Shown: positions 34,103 to 46,000 of the stretch, piece after piece
Layout of the letters: each line of letters begins with the position of its first letter
Numbering within the stretch: the stretch's first letter is position 1
Origin: Leptodontidium sp. MPI-SDFR-AT-0119
Taxonomy: Eukaryota; Ascomycota; Leotiomycetes; Helotiales; Leptodontidiaceae
Assembly (NCBI GenBank): GCA_020726505.1
Contig: JAHLEZ010000002.1
Location: forward strand, 4,030,001 to 4,094,000
DNA length: 64,000 nt
Direction of reading: 5' to 3'
Position numbers and translations under genes: made by a program
Notes under the pieces: model-generated
Told to the model about the DNA's origin: nothing
The model's database searches: none
Seen by the model: only the letters and a program-made list of their open reading frames with translations

Positions 34103-35664
34103 ATGCAGTTCACCGCTGTTGCATCTCTCGGCCTTTTCGCCGCCGTGGCCTCTGCCAGCCAGCATGTTCCCCAACACTTCCACCAGCGCCGTCAATACAA
34201 CGCCAGTGTCCCATCGACTACCTTGACTGTCTACGCAACTGAGGTCTACACAATCACCAGCTGCGCCGCAACCGTGACTGACTGCCCTGCCGAGCAATCC
34301 ACCTCCGAGCAGGTCATCACCAGCACTGTCGCTGCGTACACAGTAAGATTGGGATATCGATGAACGGGGAATGATTGTTGACATGTTTTAGACTGTTTGC
34401 CCAGTTGCCGAGGCCTCATCTGCCAGCAAGGCTGTTCTCTCTTCCTACTCTGCTCTTGCATCCAGCACCGCGAAGGGCCCCGTTACCACTCCTAAGGGAA
34501 CTGGATACCCAACCAAGCCATACCCAACTGGCGAGACCGAGACCACCCCAAGTGCTCCTATCGGAACTGGATTCACCACCAAGGGCGAGGTTGTCTACCC
34601 AACTGCCAGCGGATCTGAGAGCGTTGTCTTGACCTACACTCTTGGATCAGGAACCTCCACGACTGTTGTCACCACCACCATCAAGCACACTCAAACCGCA
34701 ACTGTTTACGCCACCAAGCCAGGATCTCCAGAGGAGTCCGGTTCCCTCAATGCTGGTGTCCCAACATCCACTGGCGAGTTGACCACCACCATCACCGGTC
34801 AGTACAATTCGTTCGCGTTTCTCTCCCATCCGAGTGCCTGAGCTCGCTTATTTTCGGCGAGGATTCATCAAACGAGAATACATGAAAAAGAACATCACTG
34901 ACATGAATACAGGAACCTCCACCAGCACCCGTTACATCACTGTTCTTCCTGCTGCCTCTGCCAGCGGTACCCAGGGTATTGCCGGTTCCCCTGAGTGTGT
35001 CCCAGTCACTGTCACTGTCGTAAGTTCGCTCTACCCAGTGATCACATGAGTAATATTGACCCATTCTATAGACCCAGGCCACCGCAACTGTCACTGTCAC
35101 TGCCCCAGGTTACCCAGCAAGCACTGGTGCCAACTCTGGCGAAGTCACCTCTGCCCCAGGAGCCGCTTCTTACCCAACTGAGAGCGCTAACAGCGAGATT
35201 GTCTCCTTGAGCACCGCTACCGTTATCCCAGTCCCATACGTATGTACCCAATTCGATATTTTTTCCACGTTTCGATGAAATATATACTAACGAAGACATA
35301 GTCCACTGGTGCCCCATACGGAAACGCCACCATCTCTACCAGCACCAAGAAGAAGTGCTCTTCCGTCTACCCATCTGGACACGCCAGCACTGGAGTCCCA
35401 TCCGGCGCTGCCGTCCCAACTGGATCCTACCCAGTCTCCTCTTCCAAGCCAAGCGGTGTTGCCAGCCCATCCGCTGGATACCCAGTCAAGCCAGTTGAGT
35501 ACGCCACCCCATCTTCAAGCACCACCGCCGAGGGACCAGCCACCACCCCAGCCGGATACCCAGTTGAGTCCGCTGCTCCATACACCACCTCTTCCGCCGA
35601 GGGTGCTGTCACCACATCCGCCCCAGCCGCTGGCTACCCAGTCAACGCCTACCCAACCTACTAA
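34103..35664 (+). CDS. Secreted Ser/Thr/Pro-rich cell-wall-type protein
   Basis: Five exons (34103-34342, 34392-34797, 34913-35019, 35072-35239, 35302-35664) give 427 aa; introns are 49, 115, 52 and 62 bp. Residues 1-18 form a signal peptide (MQFTAVASLGLFAAVASA), followed by a possible dibasic cleavage site after HQRR. The mature part is Ser/Thr/Val-rich with few Cys, in blocks such as TSCAATVTDCP, TVCPV and SPECVP. The C-terminal half is Pro/Ser/Tyr-rich with repeated GYPV/GYPT units. This is typical of heavily O-glycosylated fungal wall proteins. No hydrophobic C-terminal tail is present, so GPI anchoring is unlikely. Codon use is strongly biased to C-ending and GGA codons, which suggests high expression. 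I cannot name a family. Confidence 0.82.
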
Positions 35665-37697
35665 ACAACTCATTCCGAAGCATTTGGGACGAGGTGTTTA
35701 AAAAGAAGGAAGGGTAGAAGGAAAGGAGTGGCAGGGACAGAAACGGAAAATTCCCACTTATGATTCTTTTTGTGCTTATATTAGACAAACACCCATCCGA
35801 TTTTCTTGTGTTTTTATACGCATGCTTGCTTTGCCTTGGTTTGTTGAAGTTGGAGGAGTGGAAGGGGATTGGATTGGATTGTGAGGTGAAAGGTTGTGCC
35901 AGCAGGGCGTAGTGTATATACTTTAGTGTATATCGTGCACTTTACTGTCTTGTCTGTTGCCTACTTGCTCTTTGTGTGTGTCTGTGTGTGCTCTTCGACT
36001 TTGAAGTCGAGGGACTGTGTTTTGCAACATCGGCATTGGGCTGGCCATGCAACAACATGATGGGGGGCATCACCAACTCGTTTGGAAGGGCGTTTTTGAT
36101 TCATTGATTGGTTGATTGAAGAACGGATGGATGGATTGATTCTTCATCTTGACATAGTAAAGCAACTTTCTATGTTGGATACATAGGGTTTACTAAAACA
36201 AATAAAGCCATTTGATATATGGATGTATATCATTTTACTATTCTCGATTGTGATCTTACCCTAACACCTGATTTCTCATTCCGTACTGTGCCTTCGTAGT
36301 GAGTATGTATGCAGCTACCAAGATATGCTTCTTACTTTATTTTATGAAACTTGAAAATATAATTATGCTTAAAAAAAATAACAACGAGAGAATAAAGCTT
36401 GAATCGAGGTGGGCTTTGGAGACCCATGCATGGTGGTGATACGATGATTGATGTTTCTGTGCTGGCGATCTCGAGTGATGGGTGGTTATTCTGGGCTGTT
36501 TCATGTTGAATGCGGAGACGGCGGACTCGAGATTCGAGATGAAAGGAGTGTGTGCGTGGTGAGTGAGACATGGGAGGGAGGGATGGGCTGTGACGGGGAA
36601 ATTGTGGCTGATGAGGAGAATAGTACAACACCATTGTTGAAACGATTATTTCCTTTTTTGAGTGAGTGAGTGAATGTTGGATTGAATCGTTTCTAGATAC
36701 TGCATTTTTGGATTTGAGCGATGAATGTGTTTACTTTAAATTTGGTAAATACCCGGGTCAAATTCACATGATCGCTTGAAGTCCCATGATTGTTTCTATC
36801 GCGCTGGCCGCGCTTCTATTTCGAGCTTGTCAGCACCGCATCATCCAGCCCTGTGATGACGAGGGGAGGAAGAGCTCGTAAATCAAACCAAACCAGGATT
36901 TGGCTGTGCGAAGGACTGGAACGAGCGGAAGCCGGCCAAAGTGCTAGAAACATCCCTCGAGATCCGGGCACTTACAAGACATCTCGTCACATTTCCGTGT
37001 CGTATCACGACTACTATCACATGGGTGGGTGGTTTCAACCAAGCATCACGGACCATGGTATTATGTGAAGCTCAGCTGAGCGAGCCATTGGAAATGATTG
37101 AATGAAAAAGAAAGAAGGAAAGAGAGGGAAATTCAATAAATTGCAGCTGCACCGCTGCTTCTCGCTGCTTCTTTCCTTGCTGTTCGATGCTCGGTAATCG
37201 GCTTGAAATACAGATGGAAACGGCCTAGCATAACACATCCCGCAACCAACCTTCACTGGACTGGACAAGCGCACCCTGCTCTCTGCTTCAGAGGATCCGA
37301 TCACTCACTCAAAACAAGACTCGGTCGGTCCAGGCCTCTTACGACATCCATCCATCACATCTTCAACCTTCGACCAGCCTCCTTCTTTTCTGCCTCTGTG
37401 CCTGCGCCTGCACTGCCTGCTTGCCTGCATTCGTTCCAATTCTCTGTCGCAAACTGTTTAGGAATAGCTTGTTCTGCAACCGTCATCATCGTTATATTGA
37501 CTTCCATACCCCACCTCGTTCTTCTCTTCCCCCCAGCCACAAAACACATTCACTTCAACCCAGCCAGAACTGCGTCACACATACCGCATCATTGTCAATA
37601 GACACCCGGATAGACGACTTCCTCCCCTTCCATCGCGACATCTACCTTTCAGCAGATCAGACAACAAACCAAGACACACCCTCCACAAACCGCATTC
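35665..37697. other. Spacer: 3' UTR and TCP11/Sok1 promoter and leader
   Basis: About 2 kb without a supported gene. The left part is G/T-rich 3'-UTR-like sequence. From about 37.2 kb it is C/T/A-rich and resembles a long 5' leader of the gene starting at 37698. Confidence 0.5.
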
Positions 37698-40667
37698 ATG
37701 ATGCGTCGCGCCTCAGAGAACCTCAGCGACCCCGATCGCAACCTGGCTGAGTCAACAGGCCCATCCGACATCCCTGAAGACATTCCCGAAGATCTCGACC
37801 TGATCAACGAAGAATCTAACGACCATCGCATACATACCCCCCCTCCGCGAATAGCTGCACGCTTCTACCGCCCTACGACCAACCGTCGCAAGTCCTCCGC
37901 CGCTTCCTCCCGCCGCAATTCGGTCTCTTCTGCACACTCACACCAGTCTCAGATCTCGAGCCGACATGGGGGCTCGCAGAGTAATTACATCGCGCAGCAC
38001 TTGCGCCGTGCATCGATTATCGAGGATAGGAAGGCTAGATTGGCGGACCGAGCTGCTCATGCGGAAAAAGTGCGCTTGAGGGCTGCTGTTGCGAAGGCCG
38101 CACCTAGAAGTACCACGAATAGCGAAGAGAGAGCTTTGGCTGCCCAGCATGCAAGGGAGAAGAACCTCGCGGAGATTGTGGCCGCCTGTGCTGAGGAGGT
38201 CAAGAGAGCGAAGGGCATTGCGGAGAGTATGAAGGAAAAGAGGGAGGCGGAGGGGAAGAAACTGAGAAGGGAAATGGAGGAGAGACTTGCTGAAGCCGAG
38301 AGAAGGAGAGAGGAGATTCTAAGCAGAGGTCATTCTTCGAAGAGAGGACGGTCTCTCAGTCAGCCGCGAAAGAGCATTTCGCCGCTACCCTCCGTTCGCG
38401 AGTCCATCAGCGAAGAAACGGCAGCTTTGAGGATCCAGCAGAAGTGGAGGGTACATCGAAGAGCTACGGCTCTCAAGGACTTTGCGGCTCTCGGTCTTAC
38501 AATCGATAGTGTACGCGAGACTTCCTTCGAGGATGTTGTCGATTTGTTGGCACAGGAGAAAGTCTTGGTCGGCACAGCACAAATCTTGAGAATTTGCGGT
38601 CTCAAAGAGGGAGAGACCGGCTCGGTCAACGAGATGACCGCAGTCCGAACTTTTCTCAGTGCTTTCCTCATCCTTGGGCACCCAACCCAAGTTCTCAGTG
38701 GGAAGGTCGATATTCAAGAGCAGGAGCAGGTGGGAGTGTTACCAATGCGGAGAGATGATCTGGCTAATCCACAGTTGCAGGACCTTGTAGCTAAGGCTCG
38801 AGACTTGCTTATTTCCTTCGAGAATGTCTTGTCCCGGTTGAACTCTGCGAACAACTACACTCCTCCTCCTGCGCAACTTTCTACTCTGTCGGAAGCCTAT
38901 GCTACGTTCTTCAATGCTTTCATTGCATGGAAGGCTAGAGACTCGACGACCCTTATAGACATGATGGTTCTACAATTCGTGGAGTTGGATTCTATTTGGC
39001 AGTCTGTCAAGGACAGTACCGAAGAAGCCGTGACCGATTCTTACAGGGACGGTATTCGAGAGAATCAACTGAAGCTCATGGTTAGAATCAAGAGACTTGC
39101 TGGTGCTCAGCAAGGAAAAAAGTTGATCACGAATGCCATCCGAGAAGCTCGGAAGATTAGGACAGTCAAGAAGCCTGTTGGAGACTCTCGGCCTCGTGCT
39201 GCGGAGTCTGTTGAGCCAGAACAACCTGCATTGGCTGATCTGGCTGCATCAGAGAAAGCAGTTGACTCTCAATTGCAGACTTTGACTCCTCCGCCCACAC
39301 CCCAAAGACATCAAAGATCTCACGCCGATGAACTTCGGATCGCCAGGCCAATACTGCCTCCAAACAGGATTGTTACCCACGAAATTGCTATCAACCGCGA
39401 GTATCGCATCGATGAAGATGCTCTCGAGGAGAGAACAACCATCATGCAAGCCGTCTTCGACAGAATGCGCCAAGAGATCGCCTCAGGAAACAGCGATATC
39501 TGGGTTCTCGCCATGGCCGAGAATATCAGAACAAGGCTCCAGCAACTCCTCAAAGAAGGAAACTCCATGCACACAATGATTGCCGAAGCACTCGACAATG
39601 AAGTTGTGGCTCGCGAGCTTCAAGCTGGATCGTTCTCTTATGAGAAATTCTTTTCATTCATGGCTTCCCTCCTACCTCGACTCTGTGCACCTTTCCGTGA
39701 TGCAGAGATCAAGGATATTGTCGACAACCAGATGCAGAATGGAGACATTGTCGAGCGTCTGCAAGCATTGATGCATGGTATCGATCTTATGCAGCTGGAC
39801 TATGCGAACTATATGCTACAACAGGCTGCCCCAGCTCTGGTCAAGAATTCCGCTGAATACGAAACTTCAATCTTTGGCCAGATTTTAGAGGAGACATCGA
39901 GTATCCTACCGGCAACCGAGCATGCTTGGAGAGAAGCTAGGGCTAAAGTCGTTGCTGAGCATGCCAAAAGAGATCCAGAAATGGTCAACCTGGCAAGAGC
40001 TCGTCCCACGCCCGACAAGATGTATGCACAGATGCTTGTAGACGTCTTCACCTCCCTCGACTATTCAGTCCCTATTCCAGAGACTCTAGAATTGGACTTG
40101 AAGCGAATCACTCGGATCCGAGCGGACGTCCTCCGCATCGTGACCTCTGGGGCAATCCTCCTACAATGCAAGAACATGCTCAAGAGAGATGTTCGCAGCC
40201 AGTGGAAAACAGAAGCCACACGCATCTTCTCCGTCCTCGAGAACGCCAAGACGCCTGAACAAGCTAGTCAAGGCATCCAAGCCGCTCTCGAGTCCTCGCG
40301 CAGCATGCCCGTCGCGACAAAGAACCACATCAAAGACCTCGTCCTTCGCATCGTCACTACATCCGCGGCCTCTGTCTCAGGGGCCACCGAGCTTCGCGAT
40401 CCCGTTACGAGGCTCCTCATGACGAGGCTCAGAGGCCATATTCTGAGCCGCTTAGCTGCGAATACCGAGAAGGAGAAGGTCAAGGGCGCAAGCACGGCTA
40501 GTGAACGTCTCGCTAGTCTTGGACTACCGGAGTTCGTGCATAGAGTCGGTGCGATCGTGGAGGAGATGGCGAAGGTTGGGGCGTTGGATCGGGAGAGTCA
40601 TGGGATTTGGTATGAGGAAATTGCGAAGAGGGTTGAGGAGTCTGATGCGCTTGCTATTGCGGCATAA
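37698..40667 (+). CDS. SOK1: TCP11-domain protein, Sok1 homologue
   Basis: An intronless 989-aa protein. TCP11-domain proteins include yeast Sok1, a high-copy suppressor of PKA loss, so a role near cAMP signalling is plausible but unproven here. The N-terminal 140 residues are Ser/Arg-rich. Residues about 140-225 are a charged coiled-coil candidate (KKLRREMEERLAEAERRREE). Residues about 240-262 hold an IQ-like motif (ALRIQQKWRVHRRATAL), which may bind calmodulin. The TCP11 domain covers most of the rest (about 280-975), with blocks such as VRTFLSAFLILGHPTQVLSG, IWVLAMAENIRTRLQQLL and GIDLMQLDYANYMLQQAAP. Length and order match other filamentous-fungal members. The gene converges on ARP1. Confidence 0.85.
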   Translation: MMRRASENLSDPDRNLAESTGPSDIPEDIPEDLDLINEESNDHRIHTPPPRIAARFYRPTTNRRKSSAASSRRNSVSSAHSHQSQISSRHGGSQSNYIAQHLRRASIIEDRKARLADRAAHAEKVRLRAAVAKAAPRSTTNSEERALAAQHAREKNLAEIVAACAEEVKRAKGIAESMKEKREAEGKKLRREMEERLAEAERRREEILSRGHSSKRGRSLSQPRKSISPLPSVRESISEETAALRIQQKWRVHRRATALKDFAALGLTIDSVRETSFEDVVDLLAQEKVLVGTAQILRICGLKEGETGSVNEMTAVRTFLSAFLILGHPTQVLSGKVDIQEQEQVGVLPMRRDDLANPQLQDLVAKARDLLISFENVLSRLNSANNYTPPPAQLSTLSEAYATFFNAFIAWKARDSTTLIDMMVLQFVELDSIWQSVKDSTEEAVTDSYRDGIRENQLKLMVRIKRLAGAQQGKKLITNAIREARKIRTVKKPVGDSRPRAAESVEPEQPALADLAASEKAVDSQLQTLTPPPTPQRHQRSHADELRIARPILPPNRIVTHEIAINREYRIDEDALEERTTIMQAVFDRMRQEIASGNSDIWVLAMAENIRTRLQQLLKEGNSMHTMIAEALDNEVVARELQAGSFSYEKFFSFMASLLPRLCAPFRDAEIKDIVDNQMQNGDIVERLQALMHGIDLMQLDYANYMLQQAAPALVKNSAEYETSIFGQILEETSSILPATEHAWREARAKVVAEHAKRDPEMVNLARARPTPDKMYAQMLVDVFTSLDYSVPIPETLELDLKRITRIRADVLRIVTSGAILLQCKNMLKRDVRSQWKTEATRIFSVLENAKTPEQASQGIQAALESSRSMPVATKNHIKDLVLRIVTTSAASVSGATELRDPVTRLLMTRLRGHILSRLAANTEKEKVKGASTASERLASLGLPEFVHRVGAIVEEMAKVGALDRESHGIWYEEIAKRVEESDALAIAA

Positions 40668-41735
40668 GATCGTGTCGATACCTAGGCTTGGGCTGTATAC
40701 GATGGTCTTGAATTATGCTCATCACATTGGCGTTTGGGACGCGTGGGTTTTGAATGCTTGATTGCTAGATTGGTGGATTAAGGGTCGGGGTTGGCGTTAT
40801 TGGATTATTGGCTTATTCTTGAGACGAGATGCGATGAGATGACACGATAGGATTGGAACGGGGTTTGATGGTGGAGTTTAATGGGATGGGATGGAAGGGG
40901 GAGGGGGCAGGGAAGCGGGGTGGATTGGCTACTTTATGATGATAACGATTCTCGTTTTTGGGCTTTTGCTCTAGGTCTGGGTAGGCTTTACGGGTTTATG
41001 GGTTGCAGGGCTTGCAGGGCTTGCAGTTTGCGAGGGAAGGAAGGAGAAGGAGAAGAGAAGGAGAAGGGGTAGACTGGTATCTAGTTGCATATTTACAGAC
41101 GAGAGGTGTATTTCATAGGGGAGGAGTGTAGAGAGGATGCTGCATGAATAGAGAGAGACAAGCATTATGATACTGCACTGACCAGCTTTCTTGGACCTTC
41201 GCTTGATGTGATTTGTGAATGAATAGAATTCTGTTTGGGTTGGGTTGGTTTAGGTGGGGTATCATTTATGTGAAAGGGAAGAGAAGCACTGTACATGTAT
41301 GTGGGCGGACCAGACAGACAGATAATGTACATTTAGAAGGGCCCCACAGCAAGAATTCCCCCATCTCCCCCTCCTTCGTTCTTTTCCCAAAATCGAGGAA
41401 TTTTCCCCATTTCTTTCCTTGCTTGGTATGCAGAGAGCTTTACCCATCAATCCATCTATGTATGTACGCCTCGGTGGACGCCCATGCCAAGGGCAAGTAC
41501 CCTTGAGAGGGTGTGAATCAAGGAAAAGGTACTTTGGGTATTTGTCCGTCTGTCCGAGTGTTGGTTGGGTGGTTTGTTTTGTGAAGTGCTGGGTGTGGAC
41601 TATCCGCCAAGTACTTCATCATTGAGGTTGACATGCAAAGCGTGATTAGTCGCCTGGACTTGCTGGTTCGGATATGGAGGTCGAGATAGAGAGGTACAGA
41701 GTAGGAGGAAGCTCAAGCGAAATGCTGGGAGGAGA
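40668..41735. other. Spacer between convergent SOK1 and ARP1
   Basis: About 1.07 kb of G/T-rich and then A/G-rich DNA between two 3' ends. No gene or structured RNA was recognised. Confidence 0.5.
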
Positions 41736-43151
41736 CTACGTAAATTTCGTGTGGATGATATCCGGATTCTCATGCCAGTCATCGATACTGACCCACATCT
41801 GTATTTACCAGTTAGCCGACCTCCTGGGTAACACCTCGATCGCCAGTACCAGGCTAGATGGGAAGAAAAGTCAAAGACAAAACGTACCTTTCTAAACGTG
41901 CTCAGCCCAGCCAGAATACTACCTCCAATCCAAGTCGAGTATTTCCTCTCAGGCGGCGCAAAGATCTTGATCCGCATATCCTTCACAGCCAGCCGCTGCA
42001 CCTCATGTAGTAACCTATCTCCAAAGCCCTTTGTCAACGTGCTGCCTCCGGAGAGAACTATGTTTCCGAAGAGTGATTTGCGGAGGTCAAGATCGGTGCG
42101 GTTGATGGCGTCGACGACGATTTGGTGAATGCCTGGGTATTCGAGCCCGATGATCTCGGGGTCGAAAAGGATTTCTGGGGCGCGGAATCTTTCTTGTCCG
42201 ATCTTTTGGGTGGGTGTCAGTTAGAAAATATCATCCAACAGCAAATTTGTAAAAGAACCAGGGAAAGCGTTATTTACCTTGATCTTGTTGCCATCTGGTA
42301 AGGCATATTCCACCACCCTCGAATCACCACCCATCTTCCCCGATGACGCAGCCCAATCCTTCTCCTCTTTCTTCGGATCTGCCGCCACGTAACTGACCTT
42401 CTCCTTGATCATCCTAACCACCTCCTTCTCGGCACTTGTATGGAATACATATCCCGATTTCCGTAATAGCAGCTGCATGTACTCGGTAACGTCTCGTCCG
42501 GCAACATCTATCCTCCGTATCGAGCTCGGCATGGCGAATCCTTCGTAGACGGGCACTGCATGAGATACGCCATCGCCTGCATCGAGAACTATACCTGTTG
42601 TGCGTCCAGAAGCGTATAATGAGAGGACGGCTTGGATGGAGGTGTATAGTGCTGGGACGTTGAAGGTCTCGAAGAGAATTTGGGCGGCGGTGTCGCGATT
42701 GCTTCTCGGATTGAGGGGCGGTTCTGTTAATAAGACAGGATGCTGTAGATCTCATGCATTAGCCAGTATCCTAGATCTAACATCTGCCTCCAGCGCATCT
42801 GAGCTCTTTTGACAGGAGCTCTCCTCATCAAGCACCCAAACTCACCTCCTCACTCAAAGTCTTCAATCCCTCTCCATAAACCCATTCCCAGATCCTCTCC
42901 ATATCATCCCAGTCAGTCACAATGCCATGCTCCAGCGGATACCGGATCTTCAACAGCCCCCTCAACTCCTGTGCCCGCTGCCCAATAAACACGTCGCCTT
43001 CCAATGCGCCTGCCAGCACCCGCAGGTGCTTTGGCCGGCCTACGAATGATGGGAAATAGCATTTCGGGAGGTCGTCGCCTGCGAATCCGGCGCGGATCGT
43101 GCCTGATCCGTTGTCGAGCACTATAGGGGCGTTGTGGAGGAGGTCGGCCAT
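41736..43151 (-). CDS. arp1: Actin-related protein Arp1 (centractin), dynactin filament subunit
   Basis: Four exons on the minus strand (43151-42846, 42742-42278, 42202-41888, 41798-41736) give 382 aa; introns are 103, 75 and 89 bp. Arp1 builds the short filament of dynactin, the cofactor of cytoplasmic dynein; its Neurospora mutant is ro-4. Actin-fold motifs are clear: [19 protein letters not shown] (phosphate loop 1), [37 protein letters not shown] (phosphate loop 2), [10 protein letters not shown], and [17 protein letters not shown]. The last coding exon is only 20 codons plus stop and carries the conserved actin C-terminal signature [24 protein letters not shown] just before it is the matching actin block. 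Length equals other fungal Arp1 proteins. The distinction from actin rests on the N-terminus and the KH and DAGDG variants. Confidence 0.93.
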
Positions 43152-45559
43152 GATGAAGTGAGGTGAGGGAAAGGTGCCCGGTCTGGCTGGCCTTTTTTGG
43201 GAGCTTGGGGCAAGGCTTGGATTATGCGATTTCTGTGGTCAGTCTAGCTGAGTATCTGAATGGGGGCGATAGAGACGATTTGCGTGGGTGCTCGTGGAGG
43301 TGAGAATGGGAGCTGGTTGATGGTGGTTTGTTTCTGGTGGGTTTGCGACCTCCTGTTGCTTGCAGCAGAGGTTCGCGTCTACCAAAATCTCAGGTACGCG
43401 ATTGTGATTGATTACAGGGGAAGCTTGATTAGGCGAGGATGTCTTGGCATTTGGGTTCAGTGCTTGAGCGACGTCAACGTCAATAATGGGAAATACATAT
43501 CACATCGAGAGCTTACTGATGGATTTGTCTAAAGAGGATTTGATTGTTCAAAGATTGGAAATGGGCATTTTCTGCCAGATCTGGCTTCTGGTTGTTTACA
43601 TGTGATATTGAGAGAAGCTCGTGCAGTCGGTAGAGCCATTGCCGAGCCCCTGAAATCCGAAGGGATGTCTTCTAAAATGGAGAAAATGGGGAAAATGAAG
43701 AGAAATTAGCTAGACAAATGTGTCTGGACACAAAATGTCTTCTAACCCATTTGTCGTCCCTTCCTCTAACATACGATAGCTCACCCTATCTGGCTTTCTG
43801 GATTGCCCTACAAAAAAAAAATATATCTCACAGGTCACCACTTCTCGTCACTCTGTTGGGTGTCCTGTCTATTAATGCTGTCAAACCTACAAAATACCTT
43901 CGTTTCAACATTGAGATAGCCTTGCAATAAACATCGCGATGTGAATTAGTAGTTTCCCATCTAAGAGCACCTACTATCTCCTCCCCAACCTCCTCACTTC
44001 CTCCCCGTCTTAATCCCATTCAACAATGCTCCTCCAAATCCCATCCTATCCAATCCCATCCTATCCGCACGGCTACCTACAGTGCTACCAAAAAAGAAAA
44101 AGAAGAAAAGGAAAATTCCCCATTACGTTAAACCCCGTCCTTTCCGTCCCGGGGCCGGGCCCCCCTTCTCCCCGCCTCAAAAAAAGGGTGTGTAAAGAAA
44201 CAACGCGGTTCGCTTCCCCGCATATGTGAGGTGGACGTTTCCCAATGCAGCCACAGTGCATTTCTGTTACGGCATCGTGAATGCAGGACAGGGTCGATCT
44301 ACATTGGGTGCTGCTACTTTTACGAGTATTGTAGTACAGAGGGAAGGGGAGCCAGTGTTGGTTGCCGGTGTTGGCATGTGTGTGTTTGTTGGGATTTTGA
44401 AAGCTTTGCGTTTGCATCGGGGGCTTTGGGAAGGGGAAGGGGAGAGGAGGAGAGGAGATGATGAGTATTGGTGTGTGTCTTCGATGTTGAGAGGATTGGA
44501 GGGCTCTTGCCATTCTCACCCGATTTGAGACTGGAGTCAGTGGTTTTCACTTTTGTGTTTTGCTTGGGTTCAGGTTCAGGTTCAGGTTCAGGCTGCTGGA
44601 TCAGGGTTTCGGCGTAATTTACTCGCTCAGGCATCATTGTGGTCTCATCTGGCCGTTTGGAGCACGACATGTGGAAGGAGAGGCACAGATTGTGCACCGG
44701 CGCTACTGGACAGCCAATAATTCACTGGGGTACGAGGTTTTTGTTGCACGTCTTAATTTTGCACTTCTAACTCTTCCGCGGAGAGAAGAAAGGTTGGCTA
44801 CCTTAGGCTGGAACTGGTTTTTCTTAGGGGGGATTGCATCTTGAGTTAGTAGTTGAGACAGACAGACAGACGTGTTTGGTTAGATTTCATTTTGTGAGAG
44901 AATTGAATCGTCATTGACGTGGCACTTTTTTAGACTGGTGAAGCAGAAATATTTACAATTTCATAGAGGTTGAAAATGGATCATGAGTTTGCTTGAAGAT
45001 GTTCTCATCTTTATATTACTATCTCGCTATCTTATGCCCATTCAGAGACCAAAACCCATCCCTGAAGAAAGTCGCCTCAAATAAAGAGAAGTACAGTACA
45101 ATGACAAATAAAGTTTGTCGGGTATATAAAAAAGAGGTTGGGGTATATCCATCGCTGTCGCTGTGTCGCCCGCTGCTTGACAAAGAGAAGAGATTCAATA
45201 AAATATCACCAAGACAAGAGAATGATACATCTGGAGTCATGCCAGCCAGATATATCGCCCCGTCCTGAGGTCCCAAACTATTTTCGTTCTCCGTTCCCCT
45301 GAATCCCCAAACCCCGTATCCGAATGATGACCAAAAATGATGAACGCCGTTTGTGATGATGATGCATACGCCAATGCCGCTTTTTTCTGATGTTTCAATG
45401 CTGCGCCGTTGAAGAAAGATGAGATGTCGTTATGAAAATGATGCGGGAATCAGAACCAGCCCACTTGAGAAATGCCGCTCATGATTGATGACGAAAAGCC
45501 GAGCGCCGTTCGCTGAAGCGTAGAAATATGTACCGGATCATGAGAGAGGGCGAGATGAT
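43152..45559. other. Spacer between ARP1 promoter and PAR32 3' end
   Basis: About 2.4 kb. It contains the ARP1 promoter at its left end and C/A-rich then G/T-rich low-complexity DNA around 44.0-44.6 kb. Short open frames there mirror simple repeats. No gene is supported. Confidence 0.45.
44567..44592. repeat. GGTTCA hexamer repeat, about 4.3 copies
   Basis: A perfect tandem run of GGTTCA in intergenic DNA. It creates a short Glu-Pro-like open frame on the minus strand that is not a gene. Confidence 0.8.
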
Positions 45560-46000
45560 CTAGTGGCGATCGAGGGTGTGGCTCAAGCGGCCGAAGAAAC
45601 CACTTCGTTCGCTGCCATTGCTGTCTGAAGAGCTGGAGGAGTCCTTGCGAGATGACTCTGGGCGAGTAGAGGACCAGTTGCCAGCGCCGCCACGTCCAAT
45701 GTGGTAGACGGCCCCATCCTTCATCTTCTCCTCGCGGGTCTTCTGGAGTTGCAGTTCCTCGTCGAAGGAGAAGATGGCGCGCTCTGAGGGCTTGTGGATA
45801 TTGCCTGCTCCTCCACGGCCGCTGCTGAACATGGATGTGCTCTTTGGGATACCATTCTCGAAGAGAGAGGCAGGTCCGCGAGCAGTGCTGCCATTGGAGG
45901 TCTTTGGTGCCTTGAAGTAGTTGCCAGCTCCACCTCTGCCAGCGTGTGCGTAGTGGTTGACGCTTGGGTGAGGCTCAACGAGTTGGAAGTTGGATGGCAT
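45560..46000 (-). CDS. PAR32: Par32-like protein with three GRGGAGN motifs
   Basis: A single-exon 146-aa protein. The defining heptad GRGGAGN occurs three times, at about residues 21-27, 61-67 and 102-108, separated by Ser/Pro-rich linkers. It is the mark of the fungal Par32/DUF3602 family. Yeast Par32 is phosphorylated on rapamycin treatment and regulates ammonium transporters downstream of TORC1 and Npr1, so a nitrogen-signalling role is a fair inference. The C-terminal end is Ser-rich, with a possible phospho-region before SGFFGRLSHTLDRH. The ATG at 46000 is chosen because it precedes the first motif and the upstream extension (to 46054) lacks an ATG. The upstream C/T-rich stretch near 46.2 kb may be its promoter. 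Confidence 0.85.
   Translation of the reverse strand: MPSNFQLVEPHPSVNHYAHAGRGGAGNYFKAPKTSNGSTARGPASLFENGIPKSTSMFSSGRGGAGNIHKPSERAIFSFDEELQLQKTREEKMKDGAVYHIGRGGAGNWSSTRPESSRKDSSSSSDSNGSERSGFFGRLSHTLDRH

Noticed and set aside
44480..44697. Minus-strand frame with EPEPEPEP run
   Set aside because: Produced by the GGTTCA hexamer repeat; no coding support.
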